Below, piece by piece: positions 17,884 to 25,834 of a DNA stretch of 43,674 bases. Numbering within the stretch: position 1 is the first letter of the stretch; every line of letters starts with the position of its first letter. The notes beneath the pieces are model-generated. The model saw only the letters and a list, made by a program, of their open reading frames with translations, did no database searches and was not told where the DNA came from. Location of the stretch: NCBI GenBank assembly GCA_024639185.1, contig JAHEIW010000021.1:1-43674 (forward strand). Direction: 5' to 3'. Source of the stretch: Deltaproteobacteria bacterium (GTDB lineage: Bacteria; Desulfobacterota; Desulfobacteria; Desulfobacterales; JAHEIW01). A program made the position numbers and the translations under genes.

Positions 17884-18822
17884 TTAATTTAAGATGTATT
17901 TCATCGGATTTACGGGTATACCGTTCAACCGCACTTCGTAATGCACATGCGGGCCGGTGCTGCGGCCGGTATTTCCGACCAGGGCAATGGGTTCCCAGCG
18001 CTTGACTTTTTCCCCGCGTTTCTTCAGAAATTTCTGACAGTGTCCGTACCGGGTTATCATTCCGTGGCCGTGATCGATAATAACGGTTTTACCCAGCAGA
18101 CCTTTGTTGCCGACGAAAAGGACGACACCATCAGCGGTGGCCATAACGGGAGTGCCTTCGCGACAAGAAATATCATATCCCCGGTGAAATTCTCTTTGTC
18201 CGGTAAAAGGCGATCGCCGGAATCCGAATTTGGAGGTCACCCAGGACTTTTCGGCGCCGGAAATCGGACGAATCGCCGGTGTGGAGGCCAGTAGGTTTTG
18301 TTGATCTTCCAGGGATTTAAGAAGGGATTCGAATTCATACTGCTGATGGATGGAAGCCCGATTGAGCTCATCAATCTGCTCATGCATATCGCGCATCAGG
18401 GTGTTGTGTTTTTCCATCAGCGGCAGCCGGGCATCCAAATCTTCGGGGACAGAACCGCCGACACCAAATATGTTATTCGATTCGTCAGTTTTTTCAATAT
18501 TGGCGATAATGCGAATCTTGGTTTCAAAATTATTGAGCGCCAACAGTTTGTTTTTTAAAGAGTTAATCTCATTGGCGAATTCTTGAATTTGTTTGCGCTG
18601 AATTTGAATTTCGCCTAGCTCGCTGGTCAGGTGGACCTCACGGGATTGCAAGTGCTGAGTGGTGTTTTTAAGCTGAAAATAATCGTAGACGACATAACCA
18701 AAAACAGAGAAACAGGCCAGAAGCAATACAGCGACCAGTCCCATGACGGTCTTGGAGGCACAGAATTGTTTTGCCGGCGCCCCGCTGTTACTTAGGACGA
18801 CAAAAGAAATTTTCTTTCGCAT
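17884..18822 (-). CDS. M23 (LytM) family peptidase, membrane-anchored, with coiled coil
   Basis: The 312-residue protein has a short basic cytoplasmic N-terminus (M-R-K-K-I-S-F), one transmembrane helix (about 26-46), a periplasmic coiled coil (about 50-110 and 140-180), and a C-terminal LytM domain (about 195-312). Zinc ligands are present: H213-x3-D217 (F-H-R-G-Y-D) and H292-x-H294 (G-P-H-V-H-Y), with a further catalytic histidine in R-Y-G-H. It is therefore likely to be an active peptidoglycan DD-endopeptidase rather than a degenerate activator. AAGG lies upstream of the ATG at 18822. A promoter, a GEMM-I riboswitch and a terminator precede it on the same strand, so expression is probably controlled by a cyclic dinucleotide. 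Confidence 0.92.
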   Translation of the reverse strand: MRKKISFVVLSNSGAPAKQFCASKTVMGLVAVLLLACFSVFGYVVYDYFQLKNTTQHLQSREVHLTSELGEIQIQRKQIQEFANEINSLKNKLLALNNFETKIRIIANIEKTDESNNIFGVGGSVPEDLDARLPLMEKHNTLMRDMHEQIDELNRASIHQQYEFESLLKSLEDQQNLLASTPAIRPISGAEKSWVTSKFGFRRSPFTGQREFHRGYDISCREGTPVMATADGVVLFVGNKGLLGKTVIIDHGHGMITRYGHCQKFLKKRGEKVKRWEPIALVGNTGRSTGPHVHYEVRLNGIPVNPMKYILN

Positions 18823-19053
18823 GACAATATACCTTGAAACAGATTTTGGATTTGCCCGGATTAACAATATTACCCAATCGGTCCTCGCTTGGAGCCGGGA
18901 CCTTTGGGGTCCAACAGGTATGGGAAAGACGGCTGGACGACAAGCATTTTTGGCTTGGTATCATATCCGCGCTGTGCCTGTCAAGGGTGCAAGCACCATT
19001 TATATTTTGATACCGCCTACCTAATAATTTACCATACCCGTAAAGCACAAACG

Positions 19054-19094
19054 AAAAAAGAACGCCAATAGGCCTGATCACCCAAAAGCGTTCT
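19054..19094 (-). terminator. Intrinsic terminator downstream of the riboswitch (expression platform)
   Basis: On the minus strand the stem GAACGC/GCGTTC, with an inner TGGG/CCTA pairing, is followed directly by T6. It begins 11 bases after the end of the riboswitch aptamer and lies 230 bases ahead of the M23 peptidase gene. This is the arrangement of a transcription-attenuating riboswitch. Confidence 0.85.
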
Positions 19095-19104
19095 CTTTCA
19101 GCAT

Positions 19105-19187
19105 TATTGGCAACCTGGCTGTCTTGGCCGCGAAGGCGTTAGACCCATGGTTTTGCGTCGCCATCTTTCGGTGACTTTGCCCTTTCA
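19105..19187 (-). ncRNA. GEMM-I (cyclic-di-GMP-I type) riboswitch
   Basis: The minus strand matches the GEMM-I consensus in order. P1 is GGCAA...TTGCC. The first hairpin is GTCACC-GAAA-GATGGC, a GNRA tetraloop on a 6-bp stem with one mismatch. Then come the invariant GACGCAAA and a second hairpin with the tetraloop receptor pair TCTAAC...CCAAGA around GCC-TTCGC-GGC, followed by AGCCAGGTTGCC. Known GEMM-I RNAs bind c-di-GMP; a subclass in deltaproteobacteria binds 3',3'-cGAMP. The GGG before CAAA favours the c-di-GMP form, but the specificity base was not assigned with certainty. A promoter lies 5' and an intrinsic terminator 3'. The first real gene downstream is the M23 peptidase. Confidence 0.9.
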
Positions 19188-19210
19188 ATTATTAAAATTG
19201 CCCTAAAAAC

Positions 19211-19239
19211 AATATATTAGGGTGCAATTTATTTGTCAA
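19211..19239 (-). promoter_or_regulatory. Sigma70-type promoter of the riboswitch-M23 peptidase transcript
   Basis: On the minus strand a perfect TTGACA (19239-19234) and TATATT (19216-19211) are separated by 17 bases. Transcription is predicted near 19204, some 17 bases before the aptamer. Confidence 0.8.
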
Positions 19240-19320
19240 TATATAAATATTCTGATCTATGGGTTATATCGGCCCCCGTCACGCGAACTTTAGCATTTTT
19301 TGCAGGTTTGCGGGATGGGA

Positions 19321-20229
19321 TTATTCCATTCCGAGCTTAAATTTAAGGGATTTCAGGGTATTTTTCATCAACATCGTGACCGTCATGGGTCCCACGCCAC
19401 CGGGAACCGGGGTGATCGAACCTGCAATTTCTTTGGCCTCATCAAAATCCACATCACCTTTTAAAATGGCAATTTTCTTGCCTGTCTTTTCACTGATCTT
19501 TTCACCGACCCGGTTGACACCAACATCAATCACGCACGCCCCCGGTTTGATCCACTCGGGCTTGACCAGGCCCGGAACGCCGGCAGCCACGATTAGAATA
19601 TCGGCCCGCTTGCAATGGGCGGCCAGATCCTGGGTCCGGGTGTGAACCACGGTTACGGTTGAATTGGCGCCATCTCCTTTTTGCAACATCATATTGGCAA
19701 TTGGTTTGCCGACAATGTTTGAGCGACCCACAACGACCACTTCGGCTCCGCTGGTCTCCACTCCGGCGCGCACGATCATTTCTTGAATTCCGGCGGGTGT
19801 GCAGGGCGGAAATTTAACCTCTTTGCCCCCAATCATCAGGCGGCCGACGTTTACCGGATGAAATCCGTCCACATCCTTGTCCGGATCGATGGCATTCAAG
19901 ACCTTTTTTTCGTCCAAATGCTTGGGAAGCGGGAGTTGAACCAGAATACCGTTAATCGAATCATCGTTGTTGTACTTGTCGACTAAGGCCAGCAGTGTTT
20001 CCTCGGATATATCGTCTTCCTGGCTGTCTTGAATCTCTTTGAATCCGAGCTTATTGGCAGTTTTTATTTTCAGTGTTACATAAGAAATGGAAGCAGGGTT
20101 TTCCCCGACCAAGATAGTCACCAGACCGGGAACAACGCCGTGCTTTTCTTTAATTTCTGCGACTTCATCTGCAATTTCTTTTAGAATCTCTTCGCGGATC
20201 TCTGTCCCCTTGATCAACTTTGCTGTCAT
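19321..20229 (-). CDS. folD: Bifunctional methylenetetrahydrofolate dehydrogenase/methenyltetrahydrofolate cyclohydrolase FolD
   Basis: The 302-residue protein has the FolD signatures: S-Y-V-x2-K-x-K (catalytic lysine), G-I-L-V-Q-L-P-L-P, D-P-x-K-D-V-D-G-F-H, P-P-C-T-P-A-G, the NADP-binding V-V-V-G-R-S-N-I-V-G-K-P and P-V-P-G-G-V-G-P-M-T. It interconverts methylene-, methenyl- and formyl-tetrahydrofolate in one-carbon metabolism. AAAGGAGGACAACG precedes the start. It appears to be a single-gene unit; its 3' end faces the promoter of the riboswitch unit with the same orientation. Confidence 0.98.
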   Translation of the reverse strand: MTAKLIKGTEIREEILKEIADEVAEIKEKHGVVPGLVTILVGENPASISYVTLKIKTANKLGFKEIQDSQEDDISEETLLALVDKYNNDDSINGILVQLPLPKHLDEKKVLNAIDPDKDVDGFHPVNVGRLMIGGKEVKFPPCTPAGIQEMIVRAGVETSGAEVVVVGRSNIVGKPIANMMLQKGDGANSTVTVVHTRTQDLAAHCKRADILIVAAGVPGLVKPEWIKPGACVIDVGVNRVGEKISEKTGKKIAILKGDVDFDEAKEIAGSITPVPGGVGPMTVTMLMKNTLKSLKFKLGME

Positions 20230-20249
20230 CGTTGTCCTCCTTTATAATA

Positions 20250-20353
20250 TAGTTATTCGTTATTGGTTATTGGTTATTGGTTATTTTGGTGTCTGGTATA
20301 TGGTGTTTTGTGTTAGGTGTTTGGTGTTTCGTGTATGGTGTTTCGTGTTTTGT
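20250..20353. repeat. Low-complexity tandem-like repeats (GTTATTGGTT and GGTGTTTGGTGTTTCGT types)
   Basis: The spacer upstream of folD begins with GTTATT-TCGTTATTGG-type units repeated several times (about 20250-20285). It then changes to GGTGTTT-type units (about 20288-20353). The first type recurs between the tRNA genes (6563-6592), near 20647-20680 (inverted) and at 39457-39484. No coding potential. Confidence 0.75.
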
Positions 20354-20409
20354 AGTTACATACAATTCATTCCAGGCAAAAAGTCAACACCTAATACCTG
20401 AATTTTGCA

Positions 20410-20506
20410 CGAGTCGGAGGCTTTCATAAGCAAGGCACTTCAGGGCGAAGCGATAGTGATCTATGCTTCGCCCTGAATAACGCAGCAGATGGAAGCCTCC
20501 GGCTCG
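20410..20506. repeat. 97-bp imperfect palindrome (element C) between folD and argC
   Basis: The outer arms CGAGTCGGAGGCTT(T)CAT/ATGGAAGCCTCCGGCTCG pair over 18 bases with two mismatches. After an unpaired patch of about 11 bases, TTCAGGGCGAAGC pairs perfectly with GCTTCGCCCTGAA, around a GATC-centred loop. The layout resembles the larger elements at 10693 and 33028. The rest of the 453-base spacer (20230-20682) holds repeats and no gene. Confidence 0.85.
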
Positions 20507-20682
20507 CCCAGCGGGTTAAAATTAATGCGATAAAATGTTCTTTATCCATTATGCCAAACGGGTCTTTTGTCGTATTTCTATAATTTGCTTGACGTGCTGC
20601 CGTTAAAAGCATTCTAGATTTCGCATTCATTTTCATGCAAAATTCAGGTAATAACAGATAACCCATAACAAATAACTGAAAT

Positions 20683-21720
20683 TCAGAGCGGATACGGTAC
20701 AGGATTTAAACCGCTGGTTTCATCTAAACCCAGCATGATGTTCATATTTTGCACAGCCTGGCCGGCAGCGCCTTTCACCAGGTTATCGATGGCGGATATA
20801 ACGATCAAACGATTATTGCTATGATCCAGCTGTAATCCGATATCACAGAAATTGGTGCCTTTGACATGCAGCGTATCGGGTACACGCCCAGCAGGGCATA
20901 AACGAATAAAAGCACGCTTTGCGTAAGTGTTTTGCAGGCAACTGCGTATATCCGCTTCTTTCAGGTTTCGGTTGAGAGAAGCATAGATGGTGGTTAGCAT
21001 CCCCCGGCTCATGGGAACCAGATGCGGAACAAATGTCAGTTCGACCGGCCGGCCGGTTTCACGACCCAATATGTAATTCATCTCTGGATTGTGACGATGG
21101 CTGGCAACCTTATATGCCTTAAACGATTCATTGGCTTCACAATAATGGCTGGTGATGGCCAGGGACCTTCCGGCCCCGCTGACGCCGGATTTTGAATCGA
21201 CAACCACCGTATCTGGATTCAACAGGTTTTCCCGCACCAGTGGAATTAACGGCAACAGTGCACTGGTCGGGTAACAGCCCGGATTGCCGATCAGGTCAGC
21301 ACTGCGGATGGCCTCAGCATAAATTTCACTTAAGCCATAAACGGCCTGATCGAGTAAACCCCTGGCCGTATGCGGCTGGTAGGCGGATTCGTAAACAGCA
21401 GCATCATTAAAACGAAAATCTGCGGATAAATCCACCACTCGAACCCCGCGCTCCAGAAACTGCGGCACAAGGGTCATGGGCAGCTGATGCGGCAGCGCCA
21501 GAAAAACTATCTCTGCCCGCTCACAAACGGTTTCAACATCCAGTTCCTCACAGGTCAAATTGACGCACCCGGCCAGTGCCGGGTAGACCCGGTCGAATTT
21601 AACCCCGGCAAATTGACGTGATGTTAAAATGCTCAGCTCAACCTGAGGATGTCCGCTAAGGATTCTGACCAGCTCCGCACCGGCATAACCGGTGGCACCT
21701 ACAATACCCACCCGCACCAT
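20683..21720 (-). CDS. argC: N-acetyl-gamma-glutamyl-phosphate reductase
   Basis: The 345-residue protein begins MVRVGIVGATGYAGAELVRI, an NADP-binding Rossmann motif. The catalytic cysteine lies in I-G-N-P-G-C-Y-P-T-S, and K-S-G-V-S-G-A-G-R and H-R-H-N-P-E-M are typical. It carries out the third step of arginine (ornithine) synthesis. The ATG at 21720 has AGGGGG six bases upstream and is preferred to an in-frame start at 21738. No other arg gene is in the window. Confidence 0.97.
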   Translation of the reverse strand: MVRVGIVGATGYAGAELVRILSGHPQVELSILTSRQFAGVKFDRVYPALAGCVNLTCEELDVETVCERAEIVFLALPHQLPMTLVPQFLERGVRVVDLSADFRFNDAAVYESAYQPHTARGLLDQAVYGLSEIYAEAIRSADLIGNPGCYPTSALLPLIPLVRENLLNPDTVVVDSKSGVSGAGRSLAITSHYCEANESFKAYKVASHRHNPEMNYILGRETGRPVELTFVPHLVPMSRGMLTTIYASLNRNLKEADIRSCLQNTYAKRAFIRLCPAGRVPDTLHVKGTNFCDIGLQLDHSNNRLIVISAIDNLVKGAAGQAVQNMNIMLGLDETSGLNPVPYPL

Positions 21721-21912
21721 AAAGCCCCCTGGTTCCAATAGGTTACTTGTAACACAAAACGGCGATTTTGTTTAAAATTGACTTTCTACCAGATAAAGGC
21801 GCTGGCTTCAAGTGGATTCAGTCAGGGAATATAAAGACCATACCGGGCGGAATATTTGAGAATGGATCAGCAAAAACAGGATGGAACGGTGACATTCGCT
21901 TTTGCGAGGTCC

Positions 21913-22707
21913 TCAGGAACAGGTAGCATCTTCCAGGACAAGAATCCACCCGGCATCGCCTGAAGATTGAGATATGACCGATATGCTGGTGCGGATCGCA
22001 CGGTCGTTAAAGTCTGACAAAAAGCTCATTTTAGTCCGATCGGGAAGTTGGGCGACCTGTTTTAGGGCGCTGCCCAGCTTGGGCCTGGTTTCCGACGGGA
22101 AAATATCGAGTACCGGGTGATTGATGATTTCTGTTGGTGATTTGCCAAGGATCTCAAAGGCAGCGGGGTTTGCATTCACAATGCGGGCATCAATATCAAC
22201 CACGATAACACCCACTGCCATGCTCTCGATAATGGCCTGATGAAACTTAAGGGCGTTTAGCAATGCGACCGCATCACGTCTGGGATAGACGCCGCCGGTT
22301 TTCATGACCTTAAATTGGTCCGGCGGGGATTGGGGTTGCGTTTCGATTTCTGCCATAAGCCCGTTTAACTGGACGGCCAGTTTGTCAATCGGTCCTTTGG
22401 CAATGTAATAATCAGCGCCGATTTCATTGAGGCTGCCGAGTTGCTCAACCATTACACCCGATAAGGCCACAATCGGAAAATGGTTGGGTCCATATTTAAG
22501 GCGCACAAAATCGATAAACTGGCTACCGTCGACTTTGGGCATCACCAGATCGATAAACATCACATCATGCGGCAGGTCCTCCAACTTGGCGATACCATCT
22601 TTGCCATCATATGCTTTGGTGACGGCATATCCTCTTTTGGCCAGCAATTCGCTGACAAATTCAACAAAAAAATAATCCGCATCCACCACCAGCGCTTTTT
22701 TTTCCAT
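21913..22707 (-). CDS. Response regulator with C-terminal PAS domain
   Basis: The 264-residue protein has an N-terminal receiver domain (1-120) with phospho-acceptor Asp53 (F-I-D-L-V-M-P), Ser83 and Lys104 (Y-I-A-K-G). A linker leads to a PAS domain (about 150-262: S-M-A-V-G-V-I-V-V-D-I-D-A-R-I-V-N-A-N-P-A...E-I-L-G). It has no DNA-binding or enzymatic output domain, so it probably acts by protein contacts. It starts 18 bases after the stop codon of the PilB-like ATPase gene. The pair is likely one operon, with this protein as a partner or regulator of the ATPase. The ATG at 22707 is chosen over a GTG three codons earlier because AAAGGTG is correctly spaced for the ATG. Confidence 0.85.
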   Translation of the reverse strand: MEKKALVVDADYFFVEFVSELLAKRGYAVTKAYDGKDGIAKLEDLPHDVMFIDLVMPKVDGSQFIDFVRLKYGPNHFPIVALSGVMVEQLGSLNEIGADYYIAKGPIDKLAVQLNGLMAEIETQPQSPPDQFKVMKTGGVYPRRDAVALLNALKFHQAIIESMAVGVIVVDIDARIVNANPAAFEILGKSPTEIINHPVLDIFPSETRPKLGSALKQVAQLPDRTKMSFLSDFNDRAIRTSISVISQSSGDAGWILVLEDATCS

Positions 22708-22725
22708 TTCCTTCACCTTTGAGGT

Positions 22726-25134
22726 TTATTCAATACAAACCCGGCGGACTTCACGCATATCCGACATGCCGTCAAATACTTTTTGAATACCGTCCTGCTT
22801 CAATGTCGTCATCCCATCTTTGACCGCCTGTTGGGCCAGATCCTGGGAGGTTGCCTGCTTTTTGATCAGCATTTTGATATCCGCTGTGCCTTCAATTAAT
22901 TCATGGATGCCCAAGCGGCCCTTATAGCCGGATCCGTTGCATTTCTCGCAGCCAGCAGCACGATGCAGTTCAAAGCTGGAATCATAACCGACACCCAATG
23001 CCGCAAACGATTTTTCACCGTAGTCCTTGACGATATAGTCAAACTCTTCTTGATCCGGGTGAAAGGTCTCAATGCAGCCAGAGCACAATCTTCGAACAAG
23101 ACGCTGGGCCAGCACTGCCAGGAACGAATCAGCGATGTTGAGCGGATTCATCCCCATATCCAACAGCCGCGTCAGGGTCTCGGGGGCATTGTTGGTATGC
23201 AGCGTTGACAGCACCAGATGGCCGGTCAAGGACGCCTCGATGGCGGTTGCGGCTGTTTCACGATCGCGCATTTCACCGATCATTATGATATCGGGGTCAA
23301 GCCGTAAAAATCCGCGCATAATTCTCGCAAAATCCAGTCCGATCTTCGGTTTCACCTGCACCTGTCTTAATCCAGCCTGGGTAATTTCGACGGGATCCTC
23401 GGCGGTCCATATTTTCCTATCGGGCTCATTGATACTCGCCAGGGCCGAATGCAGGGTGGTCGTTTTACCCGAACCGGTTGGGCCGACGCACAGAATGAGG
23501 CCGTAGGGACGAAGGATGCAGCGCTGTAAAACCTCTAAATTGCGCCCGTTCATTCCGAGCTCGTCCAAATTTAACGTTCCGGATTTGGTCAAAATACGCA
23601 AAACGGCATCTTCAAATCTGCCCGTGGTGGGCATGGTGGATACCCGCAGCTCAAATTCCGGAATACCTTTGCGCTTGAAGCGTATTTTGCCGTCCTGGGG
23701 CAGTCGTCGCTCGGCGATGTCCAGATCGGCCATAATTTTTAATCGCGATACAATTGCCGGTGCCATGGCATTGGGCACCTGGATGTACTCGTGGCAAATC
23801 CCATCGGTGCGAAATCGGATAGTGGTCTTGCGGCTGATGGCCGATGGTTCCACATGGATATCGGAGGCATTGTTCCGAAAGGCAGTCACTAAAACCTGAT
23901 CCACAAATTTGACCACCTGGCTGGAGGATTCATCTAAACCGGCCAGGTCTTCCTCTATTTCATCTTCTTCTTCAAATGAAATATCCGGAATAATGTCATC
24001 CAGATCTTCATATGCATTTTCAGTTAGCTTCTCGACTTTTGGATCAAAGAAATGATTGATAAAACTTTCAATGTCCTCTTTGAACCCAACCGCGAAATTG
24101 ATCATCTGATTGGGCATCAGGGCTTTGATATGATCGGTTTTGCGAAGATCCTTGGGATCGTCGACTAAAATTTCAACGCCTTTTTTATTCCATTTCAACG
24201 GCACCCAGACGTAATACAGTAAAAACGATTTTTTCAAATTGTTGGTCAGCTCGACCGGGACCATGACTTCCGGATCGAAAGCGCGAAACGGCAGACCATA
24301 ATACAACGACAGGGATTTGCCCACTTCTTCCTTTTTGACTTTAAAGCGATCCGTTAAAACAAATTCAATGCTTTTGCCGGCCTTCTTAGAAATCGCCAGG
24401 GCATCCTGGAGTTGATTGGTTGTTACCAATTTATTTTGCAGCAGATAATCGTATCTTGAGCTGGTCGATAGGCTCGATTTCAAAGCATCGATTTTAGCCG
24501 CAATGTCCTGATTTTGAGGGTCAATTTTGGATGCGGTTTCATATAGTGCAAGGGCTTCGTCGCGCTGCTCCCGATTTTCCATTTCGCTACCGAGCCAAAA
24601 TTGAATCTGGGCGGTTTCTTTGTCATTTATGTTATGTTGATTAATGACTTTATGCGCTTTCTTGGCAACTTCCTGAGCCTGTTGGGTTTGGAGCAAACAG
24701 GTTAAATAATCCACCACAATCTGGGCGGGTGAATAATCTAATTTGGAGTAGTCGGATTTTCCGAAATCAAACTTCAGAAGCTTTTCATACTCGAGAATGG
24801 CTTCATCCACCAGCCCGAGTTCTTTCAGAGCACGGGCCCCATCCAATATTGTCGGGACATCATCGTGAAGTGACAGGTTTTTTCTAAACAGAGATATGTC
24901 TTCTGCTGACAGTCCCTGATTCTCTGCCATTTCACGTAGCTCTAACTCTTTACGTAAATTACCGATTTTATTTTTTATACTTCCACTGTCGCCGTTGTCC
25001 TCACCAGAAGATAGGGAAAGCACTTCTTCATAGAGGGTTACCGCCTCTTCTATCATCCCCATTGAATGACAGGTTTCAGCCTCTTTTATTTTTAGTTTGA
25101 TATCCGTTTGTTCGACCGGCTGTGCGTTACTCAT
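22726..25134 (-). CDS. TPR-MshEN-GspE/PilB-type secretion ATPase
   Basis: The 802-residue protein has an N-terminal helical TPR-like region (about 10-215), an MshEN-like domain (about 225-365) in the place where c-di-GMP binds in related ATPases, an acidic linker (E-E-E-D-E-I-E-E-D), and a GspE/PilB hexameric ATPase domain (about 405-802). Visible motifs are Walker A G-P-T-G-S-G-K-T (551-558), the Asp box, Walker B with D-P-D-I-I-M-I-G-E-M-R-D, the His box G-H-L-V-L-S-T-L-H-T-N-N-A, and the zinc tetracysteine C-S-G-C...C-E-K-C. It powers a type IV pilus or type II secretion-like machine. No pilin, PilC/GspF or secretin gene adjoins it, so its machine is encoded elsewhere. The long TPR extension is unusual for PilB. 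Confidence 0.9.
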   Translation of the reverse strand: MSNAQPVEQTDIKLKIKEAETCHSMGMIEEAVTLYEEVLSLSSGEDNGDSGSIKNKIGNLRKELELREMAENQGLSAEDISLFRKNLSLHDDVPTILDGARALKELGLVDEAILEYEKLLKFDFGKSDYSKLDYSPAQIVVDYLTCLLQTQQAQEVAKKAHKVINQHNINDKETAQIQFWLGSEMENREQRDEALALYETASKIDPQNQDIAAKIDALKSSLSTSSRYDYLLQNKLVTTNQLQDALAISKKAGKSIEFVLTDRFKVKKEEVGKSLSLYYGLPFRAFDPEVMVPVELTNNLKKSFLLYYVWVPLKWNKKGVEILVDDPKDLRKTDHIKALMPNQMINFAVGFKEDIESFINHFFDPKVEKLTENAYEDLDDIIPDISFEEEDEIEEDLAGLDESSSQVVKFVDQVLVTAFRNNASDIHVEPSAISRKTTIRFRTDGICHEYIQVPNAMAPAIVSRLKIMADLDIAERRLPQDGKIRFKRKGIPEFELRVSTMPTTGRFEDAVLRILTKSGTLNLDELGMNGRNLEVLQRCILRPYGLILCVGPTGSGKTTTLHSALASINEPDRKIWTAEDPVEITQAGLRQVQVKPKIGLDFARIMRGFLRLDPDIIMIGEMRDRETAATAIEASLTGHLVLSTLHTNNAPETLTRLLDMGMNPLNIADSFLAVLAQRLVRRLCSGCIETFHPDQEEFDYIVKDYGEKSFAALGVGYDSSFELHRAAGCEKCNGSGYKGRLGIHELIEGTADIKMLIKKQATSQDLAQQAVKDGMTTLKQDGIQKVFDGMSDMREVRRVCIE

Positions 25135-25364
25135 AATTTTTTCCACACCTTATTTAAGCGCGCATACGTTTTCAGGCGACTTACTGGGCAGGCAATTTGT
25201 CGTGAATTTAAGTGTATGTCGGCTTGTCCAAATTCGCCGGGGCGGCCCCTGGTCAGGCAACTCACCCTAACCCATTACCGATATCGGCTGCTTTTAAAAA
25301 AACTTTAGGGGGTTAAGCTCAGTCAAATTGTTCTGGATTGGCGCGGAAAAGAAAGACGAATAGC

Positions 25365-25392
25365 TTGACAGAATTTAAATTCCATTTATAAT
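25365..25392 (+). promoter_or_regulatory. Strong sigma70-type promoter of the FmdB-family gene
   Basis: Perfect consensus TTGACA (25365-25370) and TATAAT (25387-25392) with a 16-base spacer. Transcription should start near 25399, giving a leader of about 95 bases. The rest of the 358-base gap (25135-25364) contains no gene that I can support. Confidence 0.85.
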
Positions 25393-25492
25393 TTTATTAG
25401 TGGATATGCCCGTGTGATATCCAGCAGCGCAGCATGTGGTCAACAAATATGATCTAACCTGCAAAGGCACTCGACAATTAACGGGGAAAAAC

Positions 25493-25807
25493 ATGCCAAT
25501 ATATGAGTATGAACATGTTCAACGGGCGTGTAAATTAGGTAAAGTATTTGATATTAAACAGAATTTAGAGGATGCTCAGCTGACGAAGTGCCCTGAGTGC
25601 AGCAGCCCGGTTCAAAAAATCATTTCGCGCATCAATATCAGCTGTCCGAAAACCAACAGCGAACTGCGCGATCTGGGTTTTACCAAGCTGGTTAAGCGGG
25701 ACGATGGCGTCTATGAGAATGTTACCGCCCGCGGCAACGATAGCCGCTACATGGAGCGGGGCAAATCGGGAACCATACCGGATCTAAGCAAGACGATTAG
25801 CGATTAA
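25493..25807 (+). CDS. FmdB-family zinc-ribbon protein
   Basis: The 104-residue protein starts MPIYEYEHVQRACKLGKVFD. The M-P-I-Y-E-Y opening and a following C-P-E-C-x5-V-x-K-I-I-S are the marks of the FmdB/CxxC_CxxC_SSSS family, small cytoplasmic proteins of unknown function. The first zinc knuckle is altered: the usual C-x2-C is represented by H-V-Q-R-A-C, so ligands may be His/Cys plus C-P-E-C. The C-terminal half is longer than in the minimal family. GGGG lies ahead of the ATG; an in-frame upstream start at 25436 has no homology. It is a monocistronic gene with a strong promoter and a terminator overlapping its stop. Confidence 0.85.
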   Translation: MPIYEYEHVQRACKLGKVFDIKQNLEDAQLTKCPECSSPVQKIISRINISCPKTNSELRDLGFTKLVKRDDGVYENVTARGNDSRYMERGKSGTIPDLSKTISD

Positions 25808-25834
25808 AAATCAAAAGCAATGCTTTTGATTTTT
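25806..25834. terminator. Bidirectional intrinsic terminator between the FmdB-family and HtrA genes
   Basis: AAAAATCAAAAGCA and its complement form a 14-bp perfect stem with A-rich and T-rich flanks, serving both convergent genes. It overlaps the stop codons of both, so the genes end at its two edges. Confidence 0.9.

Noticed and set aside
18788..19081. 97-codon minus-strand frame directly after the riboswitch aptamer
   Set aside because: It starts inside the terminator stem, has no ribosome-binding site or family features, and runs out of frame into the start of the M23 gene.
25108..25308. 66-codon plus-strand frame at the 5' end of the PilB-like gene
   Set aside because: It is largely antisense to and upstream of the ATPase gene, with no ribosome-binding site or recognisable domain.
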